A stretch of DNA of 7,000 nt from Gammaproteobacteria bacterium (GTDB lineage Bacteria; Pseudomonadota; Gammaproteobacteria; Steroidobacterales; SZUA-146): positions 1 through 7,000 of the forward strand of contig QIGP01000133.1 of assembly GCA_003228965.1 (NCBI GenBank), read 5' to 3'. How positions within the stretch are numbered: position 1 is the first letter of the stretch; the number at the start of each line of letters is the position of its first letter. The notes under the pieces were generated by a model. The model saw nothing but the letters and a program-made list of their open reading frames with translations, did not search any database and was not told the origin of the DNA. Positions 1-6,188 of the stretch are shown here, piece after piece. The translations under genes and the position numbers were made by a program.

Positions 1-91
1 GGGTGATCCACGCCCGCCAGCGACTGTTCGGTGCAAAAACTCCGTGATAGCGAGTGAGGTTAAAGCCCGGTCTTGGGATAAGCGCCGCTAG
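1..91 (-). pseudogene. IS91-family (IS801/IS1294-like) transposase remnant, internal fragment running off the left edge
   Basis: Read on the minus strand from 91 to 2, thirty codons are open and include the peptide NLTRYHGVFAPNSRWRAW, preceded by LAALIPRPGF. This stretch (LxALxPxPRxNLxRYHGVxAPNxxxR) is a hallmark of the C-terminal half of IS91-family transposases, rolling-circle enzymes with HUH-type catalytic domains. The catalytic part would lie elsewhere, and the codons following this motif would lie left of the window. On the upstream side the frame hits TAG at 94-92, exactly where homology to a plus-strand acetyltransferase begins, so the transposase is broken at this junction. No IS end (ori or ter) is visible. 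The motif match is from memory of the family. The remnant is short, but the conserved block is distinctive. Confidence 0.75.
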
Positions 92-371
92 CTATAACAC
101 GACTTCCCAAATTGCGTCCTACGCGGTTGTCGTTGACGCAAAGGACGATAGTACTGTCGCATTCTATAAGAAGTATGATTTTAAACAATTCCCTGATCGC
201 CCCAATCGGCTGTTCCTGCCGATGAATAAAATCAAAACGTTATTCCCGCTTTTTATCCTGCGCCTGTCTTTCTTTTGCCCGCTGCCGGATGTGCCTACTT
301 TTCGCACGTATCATGTACAGACCCCCATATGGTGGTTTGGCGATGAGTGCTCTATATGGTATGTATACTAA
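90..371 (+). pseudogene. C-terminal fragment of a GNAT-family N-acetyltransferase (TacT-like toxin type)
   Basis: From about position 90 the plus frame reads SYNTTSQIASYAVVVDAKDD, then AFYKKYDF and RLFLPM up to about 245. This matches the last third of GNAT acetyltransferases of the toxin class that are usually paired with a ribbon-helix-helix (DUF1778) antitoxin and acetylate aminoacyl-tRNA. The N-terminal two thirds, including the acetyl-CoA-binding R/Q-x-x-G-x-G/A loop, are absent. They are replaced by the IS91 transposase remnant, and the residues encoded between 54 and 89 are that transposase read backwards. The usual glycine in the FYxKxGF motif is aspartate here. Beyond about 245 the frame runs into unrelated sequence and stops at 369-371, so the native stop has probably been lost too. 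No antitoxin gene is present. I infer a non-functional relic. Confidence 0.7.
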
Positions 372-487
372 AGCATAAATTCATTTGATAACAAGGGTGC
401 GCAAGGTGTCCCGCGAATGAGACAACTCAAAAATAGTTTCTCCCCTGTTTCTGCGTCAGCCTTGTACTCACCTTAGCGAGCGTGCAT

Positions 488-1345
488 ATGTCAAAGCATT
501 ATTTCGCTGTACTAATTGTGATCGCTTTGGGAATCACCGGTTACGTGATTTTGAAGTCACCGACCGCTGATAACAGAGAAGGAAATTCGTTCGATACCGA
601 ACAGGTGGATGCGAAATCCAATCAAACGCCAGCACATGACGGATCGGGCAGTCGCGATGCGTCAACTATTGGAACTTCGCTGGCGGCGGGCGAAATCTCT
701 AGTTCCGCTTCATATACACCGATTGATTCCCTGTCCCCTGGGAATTCTCAGCTGGTTGACCGGGCTATTTCGAATGATGTTTCCGAACTGCGCGAGTTGG
801 CATTGGCTGGAGCACCTGATGCAGCTTATGACTTGTACCGCATATTTGCATCATGCTCTGTTGGCACCAAAGCAGAATATTGTACGACCGATACAGTAGA
901 TGTCAGTGAAGGCATTTCAATGCTCCGCAGATCTGCGGAGCTGGAGTACTGGCCCGCACGAGTCGAATTCCTCCGTGCCCTATACGTGCATCAAGGACCA
1001 CCGAGTCAAGATGACATAGAACTCGGAATGGAATTTCTCAAGTTGGCTGTCGATGATGGCGCGGCGGATGCTATGTATCGCATCGCCGATTTTTCAATCA
1101 ATTTGTTTGATTTCACGATGACATATGAATCCGACAACTTGCCAGGCGACCTTAGCCGAACTGAGGCTTACGGACACTTGCTGGCTGCTGGGTCTGTTTA
1201 TGAAGACCTTGGAATTCGCCCGAATGTCGTGGCATACATAAATAGGATGAACACACAGCTAGGGCCTCGGGAGGTTGCCGAGGCCCTAGAGGATGCGAAA
1301 TATCTGCTTGGGCGACCAGGTTGTTGCAAAGTTTGGAAACCGTGA
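488..1345 (+). CDS. Membrane-anchored protein with Sel1-like repeats, function unknown
   Basis: The protein has 285 residues from the ATG at 488. A GTG at 482 in the same frame would add two residues, but the ATG sits better behind the weak GCGAG element. Residues 5-22 (YFAVLIVIALGITGYVIL) form one hydrophobic segment, a signal anchor or uncleaved signal peptide. A polar, Ser/Thr/Asp-rich linker follows to about residue 85. The rest is helical with Sel1-like units, for example GAPDAAYDLYRIF, SEGISMLRRSAELEYWPARVEFL and GMEFLKLAVDDGAADAMYRIA, each an Ala-rich alpha-alpha hairpin. Sel1 repeats are protein-interaction scaffolds, and the orientation here would place them in the periplasm. Two cysteines near residues 123 and 132 and a CC pair near the C-terminus could form disulfides. 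The gene is 35 nt upstream of a small exported-protein gene, so cotranscription is plausible. The specific role is unknown. Confidence 0.72.
   Translation: MSKHYFAVLIVIALGITGYVILKSPTADNREGNSFDTEQVDAKSNQTPAHDGSGSRDASTIGTSLAAGEISSSASYTPIDSLSPGNSQLVDRAISNDVSELRELALAGAPDAAYDLYRIFASCSVGTKAEYCTTDTVDVSEGISMLRRSAELEYWPARVEFLRALYVHQGPPSQDDIELGMEFLKLAVDDGAADAMYRIADFSINLFDFTMTYESDNLPGDLSRTEAYGHLLAAGSVYEDLGIRPNVVAYINRMNTQLGPREVAEALEDAKYLLGRPGCCKVWKP
1259..1289 (+). repeat. Perfect 12-bp inverted repeat (hairpin) inside the end of the Sel1-like gene
   Basis: CTAGGGCCTCGG at 1259-1270 is exactly complementary to CCGAGGCCCTAG at 1278-1289, with the 7-nt loop GAGGTTG. The stem is GC-rich and ends 56 nt before the gene's stop codon. 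No T-run follows, so it does not look like an intrinsic terminator. It may be a transcript-stability or differential-expression element between the two cotranscribed genes, or chance codon arrangement in the segment encoding LGPREVAEAL. Confidence 0.6.
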
Positions 1346-1380
1346 ATCCGGCGACACATCTCCAGCTACAAGAGACTATT

Positions 1381-1993
1381 ATGAAAATCATTATTAAAGG
1401 TCAAATTTCGGTGATTGCATTGCTTTTTCTGTTTCTTTCAGCGCCAGCCAGCGCGCAGGAAGGCATACACGGGCCATTTTCAAATTGTAACTGCAATATC
1501 GATGATGATATTGCAGTTACAATTTATCTACAGCAACCCGAAAATAGACCAACTCCTCCGGGATATTGGCGCGTCGGCCAGACTGCGTTGGTCGTAAGTA
1601 GTACACACTGGCGTTATTGGAATTTTGTCGGGTTATCCTTAGTTCCAAATGGGATCGGGAGGCCAACTTCCTGCACCGACAGGTCAAGCTCCGTCCAGTA
1701 TATCGTGGGGCAACAATAACTTCATTTATTGCCACCAACCCCAGTGCGCACTCTGGGATATGCCCGGGACCGGTGGCGTTGGGGCAAGCATATTCAATAT
1801 TAAGCGTGCGTTCTCTTCGGTGGGGCCATATGTCACTGTACAGACTAAAACCAGCGTGAATTATTTTACTGTTCACGGGAGTGATACGAATTTGCATTGG
1901 AAGATTTGCGGCATAAACGCTGCTGGAGAAACCTGTTCGCCATCGTATCGAACTCGAACCGAGTGTGAAGCCGGTGGAGGGCCGGAGTTCTAG
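1381..1993 (+). pseudogene. Small exported Cys-containing protein, apparently split by a one-base frameshift
   Basis: The ATG at 1381 opens a clear signal peptide: Lys near the N-terminus, hydrophobic core VIALLFLFLSA, and the cleavage motif ASA before QE. This frame runs 112 codons and stops at 1717-1719. A second frame, open to the TAG at 1991-1993, continues naturally. Reading NG at 1648-1653, skipping one base (A1654) and resuming at TCG gives VPNGSGGQLPAPTGQAPSS. It then continues through SWGNNNFIYCHQPQC to WKICGINAAGETCSPS, about 203 residues in total. The downstream frame has a stop at 1640-1642 and no convincing ribosome site of its own. I do not recognise the family; it looks like a small periplasmic or secreted domain with several cysteines. 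Alternatives are a sequencing error, two separate short genes, or a real gene on the opposite strand: a 194-codon minus frame spans 2101-1517. Confidence 0.55.
1482..1525. repeat. Perfect 19-bp inverted repeat with 6-nt spacer inside the exported-protein gene
   Basis: AAATTGTAACTGCAATATC at 1482-1500 is exactly complementary to 1507-1525, separated by GATGAT. It lies just after the signal-peptide codons and encodes roughly NCNCNIDDDIAVTIYL. A 38-base perfect match is far beyond chance for a window this size. The arms are AT-rich and no T-run follows in either direction, so it is not a classical terminator. Confidence 0.9.
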
Positions 1994-2115
1994 GTCACGA
2001 TATCGGCAAAGAGGGTGTCCCTCCCAATAATTAGTGCCTGTCCATAAACTTGCGCATAAACTTGCGATGGCGAGTAGTAGACAGGCTAAGAGCCCGTTCA
2101 TATAGTCTTCGCTTT
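1994..2115. repeat. Short repeat-rich spacer between convergent genes
   Basis: This spacer separates the plus-strand exported-protein gene from the minus-strand metalloprotease gene. It holds a GAGGG-TGT-CCCTC mini-hairpin (2011-2023), two adjacent copies of CATAAACTTGCG (2043-2066), and an outer inverted repeat GCCTGTC/GACAGGC (2036-2042 and 2080-2086). The TTAGTGCCTGTCC stretch at 2031-2043 resembles repeat tails often seen near REP-type elements in gammaproteobacteria, but that is from memory only. No convincing intrinsic terminator with a T-tract is seen for either gene. Confidence 0.5.
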
Positions 2116-4548
2116 CTAGTTGCCGATGGGTGACCCGGGAGGTGGGTTCACAGGAGCCATGGGCATAACAGGTGTGTTGCCCTCAAGCGCAGCTTCTATT
2201 TGTCGTGAAAGCAGGGCGTCGTGTGCTTGCCAGGTCGTGTCACCTGAGCCTGCACGGTTGTCTATTTCGAGGTCGATATTACTCAATGCGTGGAGAGCGG
2301 CACCGCGCACGGCGTTAGTTGCAGTTTCTCCAGTGGCAAGTTCGATCAGTGAGCGCACCACGTTGCTGTTGACTCGTCTTTGGATTTCTCCCGAGCGTCC
2401 TTGCTGGCGCGACGTTTTAATGCTGCGATTGAGCAAGCCATTCATAACGTCTGATAGCCCAAAGCCGAAGTTCGACGCTTCCAGTGCGTTGAGACGTTCA
2501 CCACGAGTCGGTTCAAGAAGTACCTGGAGTGTTAGTGCAATGGCTGCGTCCGCTGGCGCGTACTGGTCGAAAGTCTGACGTGTTTTACGATCGAATGTTT
2601 CGCGGCCGCGAGCAAAACCGGGTGGTCTGGGTGATATCAGGGTGGCAACCGATTCAGGCAGTAACAGGGCATTTGGAGACAGTGTGTCTAACAGAGCATT
2701 GAGAGCCTGCCGCTGATGTGCGGCTGAAGCGTATTCGAATCCGCGTTGTCCATCGCCTTTTAGATCGTACTTGTAGTAACCACCGCCCATAACTTTCCCG
2801 GCCGCCTGAATTTGGAACCGGTGTAGCAAGTACATGGGGACTAGTACTTCTTCAAGTGTCGCCATAGGCCGCCCACTTGGAATGTTGTCTCTGGAAAAAT
2901 TTGCCAAAACGTGTTGTCGAACACGCATTAGACGAATGAGTTCGCTGACAGGTTCCGCTCCGTTGTCCCACAAGTTACCGTCTATGTGTACGCTTCCAAC
3001 GTTTCGGGCGTCGCTGTCTGCAACATATTTAAGGCCCGATTGCAGGGTTTCTTCAAGAATAGCGGCACGTCCTGCATCGGCATCAACACCACTTGGGAAA
3101 TCTTGATAACCCCACAAAATAGCGCGTTTGTCCCATTCGCCAATGTTCGTATCGTAGGCGTTACTTATGTCGATGTTGCCATTCCCGTCGAGTGTGACCA
3201 GTGGGAACGGATAGTCCATGACTGATGCTCTGTCGTTAACGCTACCGGCAAAGTTGTGCTCCAGTCCGAGCGTGTGACCAACTTCGTGGGCCGACAGCTG
3301 ACGAATACGGGCGAGCGCAAAGTCTTGCATGGCCGGATTGTTTTCGCTTGATCCGTAAGGCGCAAGCAGGCCTTCTGCCAGCAAATAGTCCTGACGTACG
3401 CGCAGTGAACCGAGTGATACGTGGCCCTTGATGATTTCGCCGGTGCGCGGGTCAAGCACGGAAGAGCCGTAGGACCAGCCACGAGTTGAGCGATGTACCC
3501 ACTGAATAACGTTGTAACGTACATCGAGAGGGTCGGCGCCTTGAGGTAATATTTCGACTCTGTAGGCGTTGCTGTAGCCTGCAGCCTCAAACGCCTGGTT
3601 CCACCAGCGAGCACCGTCGAGCAGGGCCTGTCGAACAGGTTCAGGCGCTCCGCGGTCGAGATAATAGATGATGGGCTCAACCGCTTCGCTTAAAGTCGCC
3701 TCGGGGTTTTTCTTTTCAAGACGGTGTCGCCGTGCGAACGAAGACTTAATGGGTTCGGATATTGGAACCGCGTAGTCGGCAAAAGCACCGCCATAGTTTG
3801 GAGGGATGTAGCCGCTTCGCCCATCGTAGGCAACAGGTTTAAATCCAGCTTCCGGCAAGCGTACGAAAGAGTGGTGTGTGTGCACCGTTACCGCCGTAGC
3901 GTCAGGAACTACGGATGAAAGAATATCGCCTTTGGGTATGCCAGTTAACGTAAGTATGGCTTCGAATTCTGTGTTGTCGTTGAAAGAGCGTGTGCGTGGA
4001 AGGTAGACGGCGCTGCGGGATTTGTCGACTTTGAATTTCCCCTGGTCCATATCGCTGAGCCATTGGACGAGCGATAGAGAGTCGCGAAGCAGAAAGTCGG
4101 TGGCGTCGACAATAAGCGTATCACCTTCGGTCCTATCAATTTTGAATCCCCATATAACCGATTGTGCGAACGATTCTTTGACGGCGTTCTTTTCATCGGT
4201 GTTATCGGAATTGGCGCGGTAGGCGGTATTGTTTTCGATGAGTAGTAGCTTGTTGCCAGAGCGAAAAAATTCGACCAGCTTGGTGTCACCCAGCCGGCCA
4301 CGGTCGGCGCCAATGTCGTTCGACCCAATGCCCCGGGCCAGTGATGTTTGGTAAATGAACGGTGAGCCTGTTTGCTGTATGTGTAAGAACAGTTTGCCGG
4401 TGGACTCGTCCCATTGAAAATTAAAGTAACCTTTTTCAATGGACGAAATGCTCTTAACACCGCGCTGTGCATCAGTTCCTACAGTCGCCGTGGTAGAACA
4501 GCCTGCGCAGAAAAGCATAAAAAATATAACCAGAAGCTTGTGGTTCAA
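2116..4548 (-). CDS. Zinc-dependent metalloprotease lipoprotein (DUF5117/DUF4953 met-zincin type)
   Basis: Counted from the TTG at 4548, the protein has 810 residues. It starts MNHKLLVIFFMLFCAGC, a lipoprotein signal with the acceptor Cys at 17 (slightly atypical Cys at -3), so it is probably lipid-anchored in the envelope. About residues 35-240 form a beta-rich DUF5117-type domain. The catalytic domain carries HEVGHTLGLEHN at about 421-432, the extended zinc motif HExxHxxGxxH with catalytic Glu. SVMDYP at about 442-447 is the Met-turn of metzincins. A helical C-terminal region and a Pro-rich tail ending PPPGSPIGN follow. Length is normal for the family and no active-site residue is missing, so a working endopeptidase is likely; its substrate is unknown. 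An ATG at 4632 in the same frame would add 28 residues. That extension lies across a perfect hairpin and would put a long polar tail before the lipobox, so I prefer TTG, preceded by GGTGA. The upstream neighbour in the same direction is a sugar dehydrogenase gene. Confidence 0.9.
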   Translation of the reverse strand: MNHKLLVIFFMLFCAGCSTTATVGTDAQRGVKSISSIEKGYFNFQWDESTGKLFLHIQQTGSPFIYQTSLARGIGSNDIGADRGRLGDTKLVEFFRSGNKLLLIENNTAYRANSDNTDEKNAVKESFAQSVIWGFKIDRTEGDTLIVDATDFLLRDSLSLVQWLSDMDQGKFKVDKSRSAVYLPRTRSFNDNTEFEAILTLTGIPKGDILSSVVPDATAVTVHTHHSFVRLPEAGFKPVAYDGRSGYIPPNYGGAFADYAVPISEPIKSSFARRHRLEKKNPEATLSEAVEPIIYYLDRGAPEPVRQALLDGARWWNQAFEAAGYSNAYRVEILPQGADPLDVRYNVIQWVHRSTRGWSYGSSVLDPRTGEIIKGHVSLGSLRVRQDYLLAEGLLAPYGSSENNPAMQDFALARIRQLSAHEVGHTLGLEHNFAGSVNDRASVMDYPFPLVTLDGNGNIDISNAYDTNIGEWDKRAILWGYQDFPSGVDADAGRAAILEETLQSGLKYVADSDARNVGSVHIDGNLWDNGAEPVSELIRLMRVRQHVLANFSRDNIPSGRPMATLEEVLVPMYLLHRFQIQAAGKVMGGGYYKYDLKGDGQRGFEYASAAHQRQALNALLDTLSPNALLLPESVATLISPRPPGFARGRETFDRKTRQTFDQYAPADAAIALTLQVLLEPTRGERLNALEASNFGFGLSDVMNGLLNRSIKTSRQQGRSGEIQRRVNSNVVRSLIELATGETATNAVRGAALHALSNIDLEIDNRAGSGDTTWQAHDALLSRQIEAALEGNTPVMPMAPVNPPPGSPIGN

Positions 4549-4593
4549 AACATCACCGTTGTTGTTTGTTGTAGTTATAGAGGGAAGGTTGTT

Positions 4594-4631
4594 TGGTTTT
4601 CGCACTCTGCGTTCGAAGAGTGCGAAAACCA
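4594..4631 (-). promoter_or_regulatory. 15-bp perfect inverted repeat upstream of the metalloprotease gene
   Basis: On the plus strand, TGGTTTTCGCACTCT (4594-4608) is exactly complementary to 4617-4631, with an 8-nt loop GCGTTCGA. It lies about 46 bases upstream of the preferred TTG start and is not followed by a T-run in either direction. It could be an mRNA leader hairpin. If the adjacent -10-like TACAAT is used, it could instead be a dyad operator overlapping the transcription start. It argues against translation starting at 4632. Confidence 0.6.
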
Positions 4632-4660
4632 TTGTACCGGGGATACGCTCTAACCTTAAA
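4631..4660 (-). promoter_or_regulatory. Candidate sigma70-like promoter for the metalloprotease gene
   Basis: On the minus strand, TACAAT (4636-4631) matches five of six bases of the -10 consensus. The -35 candidate 18 nt upstream, TTTAAG (4660-4655), is weak. Transcription would begin near 4624, downstream of the ATG at 4632, which again fits a TTG start at 4548. Readthrough from the sugar dehydrogenase gene is the alternative. Confidence 0.3.
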
Positions 4661-4719
4661 CAAGTCGGAAACGCGGGTCTAATAGTGCTGCTATTGTAGT
4701 GAATTTCAGCTGACAGACG

Positions 4720-5817
4720 TTATTTTTTTGTCAGTTTGAGCAAACGTCCACCGTCATTGTCTTCCAATACCCAAATGGCACCATTTGGCCCTTGCTCCAT
4801 TTCGCGAATACGTTTGCCAAGCTCGTAGCGTTCAGCTTCCTTTGCTCCGTCGCCGTCAAACGTGATTCGAATGAGAGCGCGCGAGGCGAGCCCGCCAATG
4901 AACGCAGAACCACGCCACCGTGGGAACTCTTTTCCCGTATAGAACATTAGGCCTGCAGGAGCGATAGAGGGGACCCAGTAGACAGCTGGCGCCTCAAACT
5001 CGGGTCGGGTGTCGTGGTCAGGAATAGGATCTCCATTGTAGTGTTTGCCGTTCGATACAATGGGGTAGCCGTAGTTCTTGGCTGGAAGAACCTTGTTTAA
5101 TTCATCGCCGTGCAGTGGCCCCATTTCAGAGTTCCAGAGCTGGCCTTTCGCATCAAATGCAAGTCCGAGAGGGTTTCTGTGGCCAAGTGACCAAATTTGT
5201 GCGGCAACGTCGCCTCGCTCTGCAAACGGGTTGTCGTCAGGGACAGAGCCGTCGTCGTTCAATCGAACAATTTTTCCAAGACTACCTGTCATGTGTTGTG
5301 ACGGTTCGAATTTTTGACGCTCGCCAGAAGAGATAAACAGGTAGCCCTTCTTGTCGAATGCAATGCGATGGCCGTAGTGTCCGGCGCCGGTTACTTTTGG
5401 ATTTTGCCTCCAAACCACTTCTACGTCGCGTAACCGCCCCCGGTTGCGGACGTCGAATTCAAGGCGGCCACGAGCTACCGCAGCGCCTCGAGTGTTCCCG
5501 GCGCCGGCTTCGGCGTAGCTTAAATACACAAGGTTGTTCTTTTTGAATTCAGGATGTAGTACCACGTCACCGAGACCGCCCTGGCCACGGTAGTCAACAT
5601 TGGGCAGGTCTCTAACGGTATTTGATTCCTCACCGTCTTGAGTAACCACAAGGAGCTGGCCACGTTTTTCGGTGACGAGCATGCGGCCATCAGGTAAAAA
5701 GGTCATGGCCCACGGTTCATTGAACGTCGCTATGGGTTCAACGTTGAAAGGCAACGTGTGATCGTCGGCGACAACTGGAAGGCTTAACGCAATAAACAGG
5801 GCGGCAAATTTGTACAC
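4720..5817 (-). CDS. PQQ-dependent aldose sugar dehydrogenase, soluble YliI/Asd type, exported
   Basis: The protein has 365 residues and starts at GTG 5817, with GAGGT seven bases upstream. Residues 1-18 ([18 protein letters not shown]) are a short signal peptide for the periplasm. The mature part is a six-bladed beta-propeller of the glucose/sorbosone dehydrogenase family (GSDH domain). Diagnostic motifs in order are [19 protein letters not shown] (35-53), [12 protein letters not shown] (80-91), [10 protein letters not shown] (146-155, with the conserved His/Arg region of the active site), [13 protein letters not shown] (210-222), [13 protein letters not shown] (229-241), NYGYP (248-252), and [22 protein letters not shown] near the C-terminus. 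Family members use PQQ, often with calcium, to oxidise aldoses to lactones and pass electrons to periplasmic acceptors. No PQQ synthesis genes are in the window. The length is typical and nothing is missing. The metalloprotease gene follows 171 bases downstream on the same strand (counted to its TTG start), so a joint transcript is possible but not required. Confidence 0.92.
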   Translation of the reverse strand: MYKFAALFIALSLPVVADDHTLPFNVEPIATFNEPWAMTFLPDGRMLVTEKRGQLLVVTQDGEESNTVRDLPNVDYRGQGGLGDVVLHPEFKKNNLVYLSYAEAGAGNTRGAAVARGRLEFDVRNRGRLRDVEVVWRQNPKVTGAGHYGHRIAFDKKGYLFISSGERQKFEPSQHMTGSLGKIVRLNDDGSVPDDNPFAERGDVAAQIWSLGHRNPLGLAFDAKGQLWNSEMGPLHGDELNKVLPAKNYGYPIVSNGKHYNGDPIPDHDTRPEFEAPAVYWVPSIAPAGLMFYTGKEFPRWRGSAFIGGLASRALIRITFDGDGAKEAERYELGKRIREMEQGPNGAIWVLEDNDGGRLLKLTKK

Positions 5818-5862
5818 GAGTGGGACCTCAATAAAGTGAACGCGAAAAGGATAGCGCCTCTT

Positions 5863-5890
5863 ATTATGAGTACGTAGCCCGATGGGTCAA
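5863..5890 (-). promoter_or_regulatory. Candidate sigma70 promoter for the sugar dehydrogenase gene
   Basis: On the minus strand, TTGACC (5890-5885) and CATAAT (5868-5863) each match five of six consensus bases and are separated by 16 nt. Transcription would start about 40 nt upstream of the GTG at 5817, leaving a short leader that contains the GAGGT ribosome site. This is the best promoter match I found in the window. Confidence 0.5.
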
Positions 5891-6063
5891 GTCTGAACGC
5901 AATAAGCGTCAGAGGGGCTTTGTCCGTTAGAACAACCCAGGGTCGTGTTTTTCGATTTCGCCGCACAAAAAACGAGTGATAGTGATGAAAAACAAGTACT
6001 TTCGACACGATTGTACGGACAAAAGCTTGAAACGAGGTTTCTAAACTGAATGACGCAATTCGC
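5891..6063. other. Non-coding spacer upstream of the sugar dehydrogenase gene
   Basis: I see no supportable gene here. The 93-codon minus frame crossing this stretch (6065-5784) overlaps the start of the dehydrogenase gene and its promoter and has no family resemblance. The region has AT-rich runs such as ACAAAAAACGAG near 5965. No tRNA-like or riboswitch-like architecture was recognised. Confidence 0.5.
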
Positions 6064-6084
6064 AACTGCGGACCGCGGTTTTTT
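6064..6084 (+). terminator. Terminator-like hairpin with six Ts, no obvious gene upstream
   Basis: AACTGCG (6064-6070) pairs with CGCGGTT (6074-6080) through one G-U pair, and the Ts run on to TTTTTT (6079-6084). The shape fits an intrinsic terminator on the plus strand. No plus-strand gene ends nearby, so it may end a small RNA, be a relic, or be chance. Confidence 0.35.
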
Positions 6085-6121
6085 GAATTACCCTCTAGAC
6101 GTTGCCTATGCGGCGATGTTA

Positions 6122-6188
6122 TTGCGAGCCCGAATTGGGATTACGACGTTGCGAGCCCGAATTGGGATTGCGTCATTGCGAGCCCGAA
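6122..6188. repeat. 27-bp direct repeats made of the left end of the neighbouring MITE-like element
   Basis: TTGCGAGCCCGAATTGGGATT occurs at 6122 and again at 6149. A third, partial copy TTGCGAGCCCGAA starts at 6176 inside the terminal repeat of the MITE-like element. The 27-bp spacing is constant, so the outer part of the element's end appears to have been multiplied toward the left. Confidence 0.85.

Noticed and set aside
54..89. Apparent N-terminus (GTG start at 54) of the GNAT-like frame
   Set aside because: These codons are the antisense of the IS91 transposase remnant and have no GNAT similarity; the in-frame TAG at 48-50 just upstream also fits a chance opening.
372..481. Integron attC site between the GNAT fragment and the Sel1-like gene
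   Set aside because: I looked for paired GTTRRRY/RYYYAAC boxes around ATAACAAG and found no matching partner.
3165..3680. Long minus-strand frames inside the metalloprotease gene (also 3945-4472)
   Set aside because: They are alternative-frame shadows of the 810-residue metalloprotease, which has clear catalytic motifs.
4710..4734. CTGACA...TGTCAG as a terminator for the sugar dehydrogenase gene
   Set aside because: The 6-bp stem includes the stop region, its T-run is inside the loop rather than after the stem on the coding strand, and pairing is weak.
5784..6065. 93-codon minus-strand frame upstream of the sugar dehydrogenase
   Set aside because: It overlaps the dehydrogenase start and covers its promoter and ribosome site, with no recognisable family.
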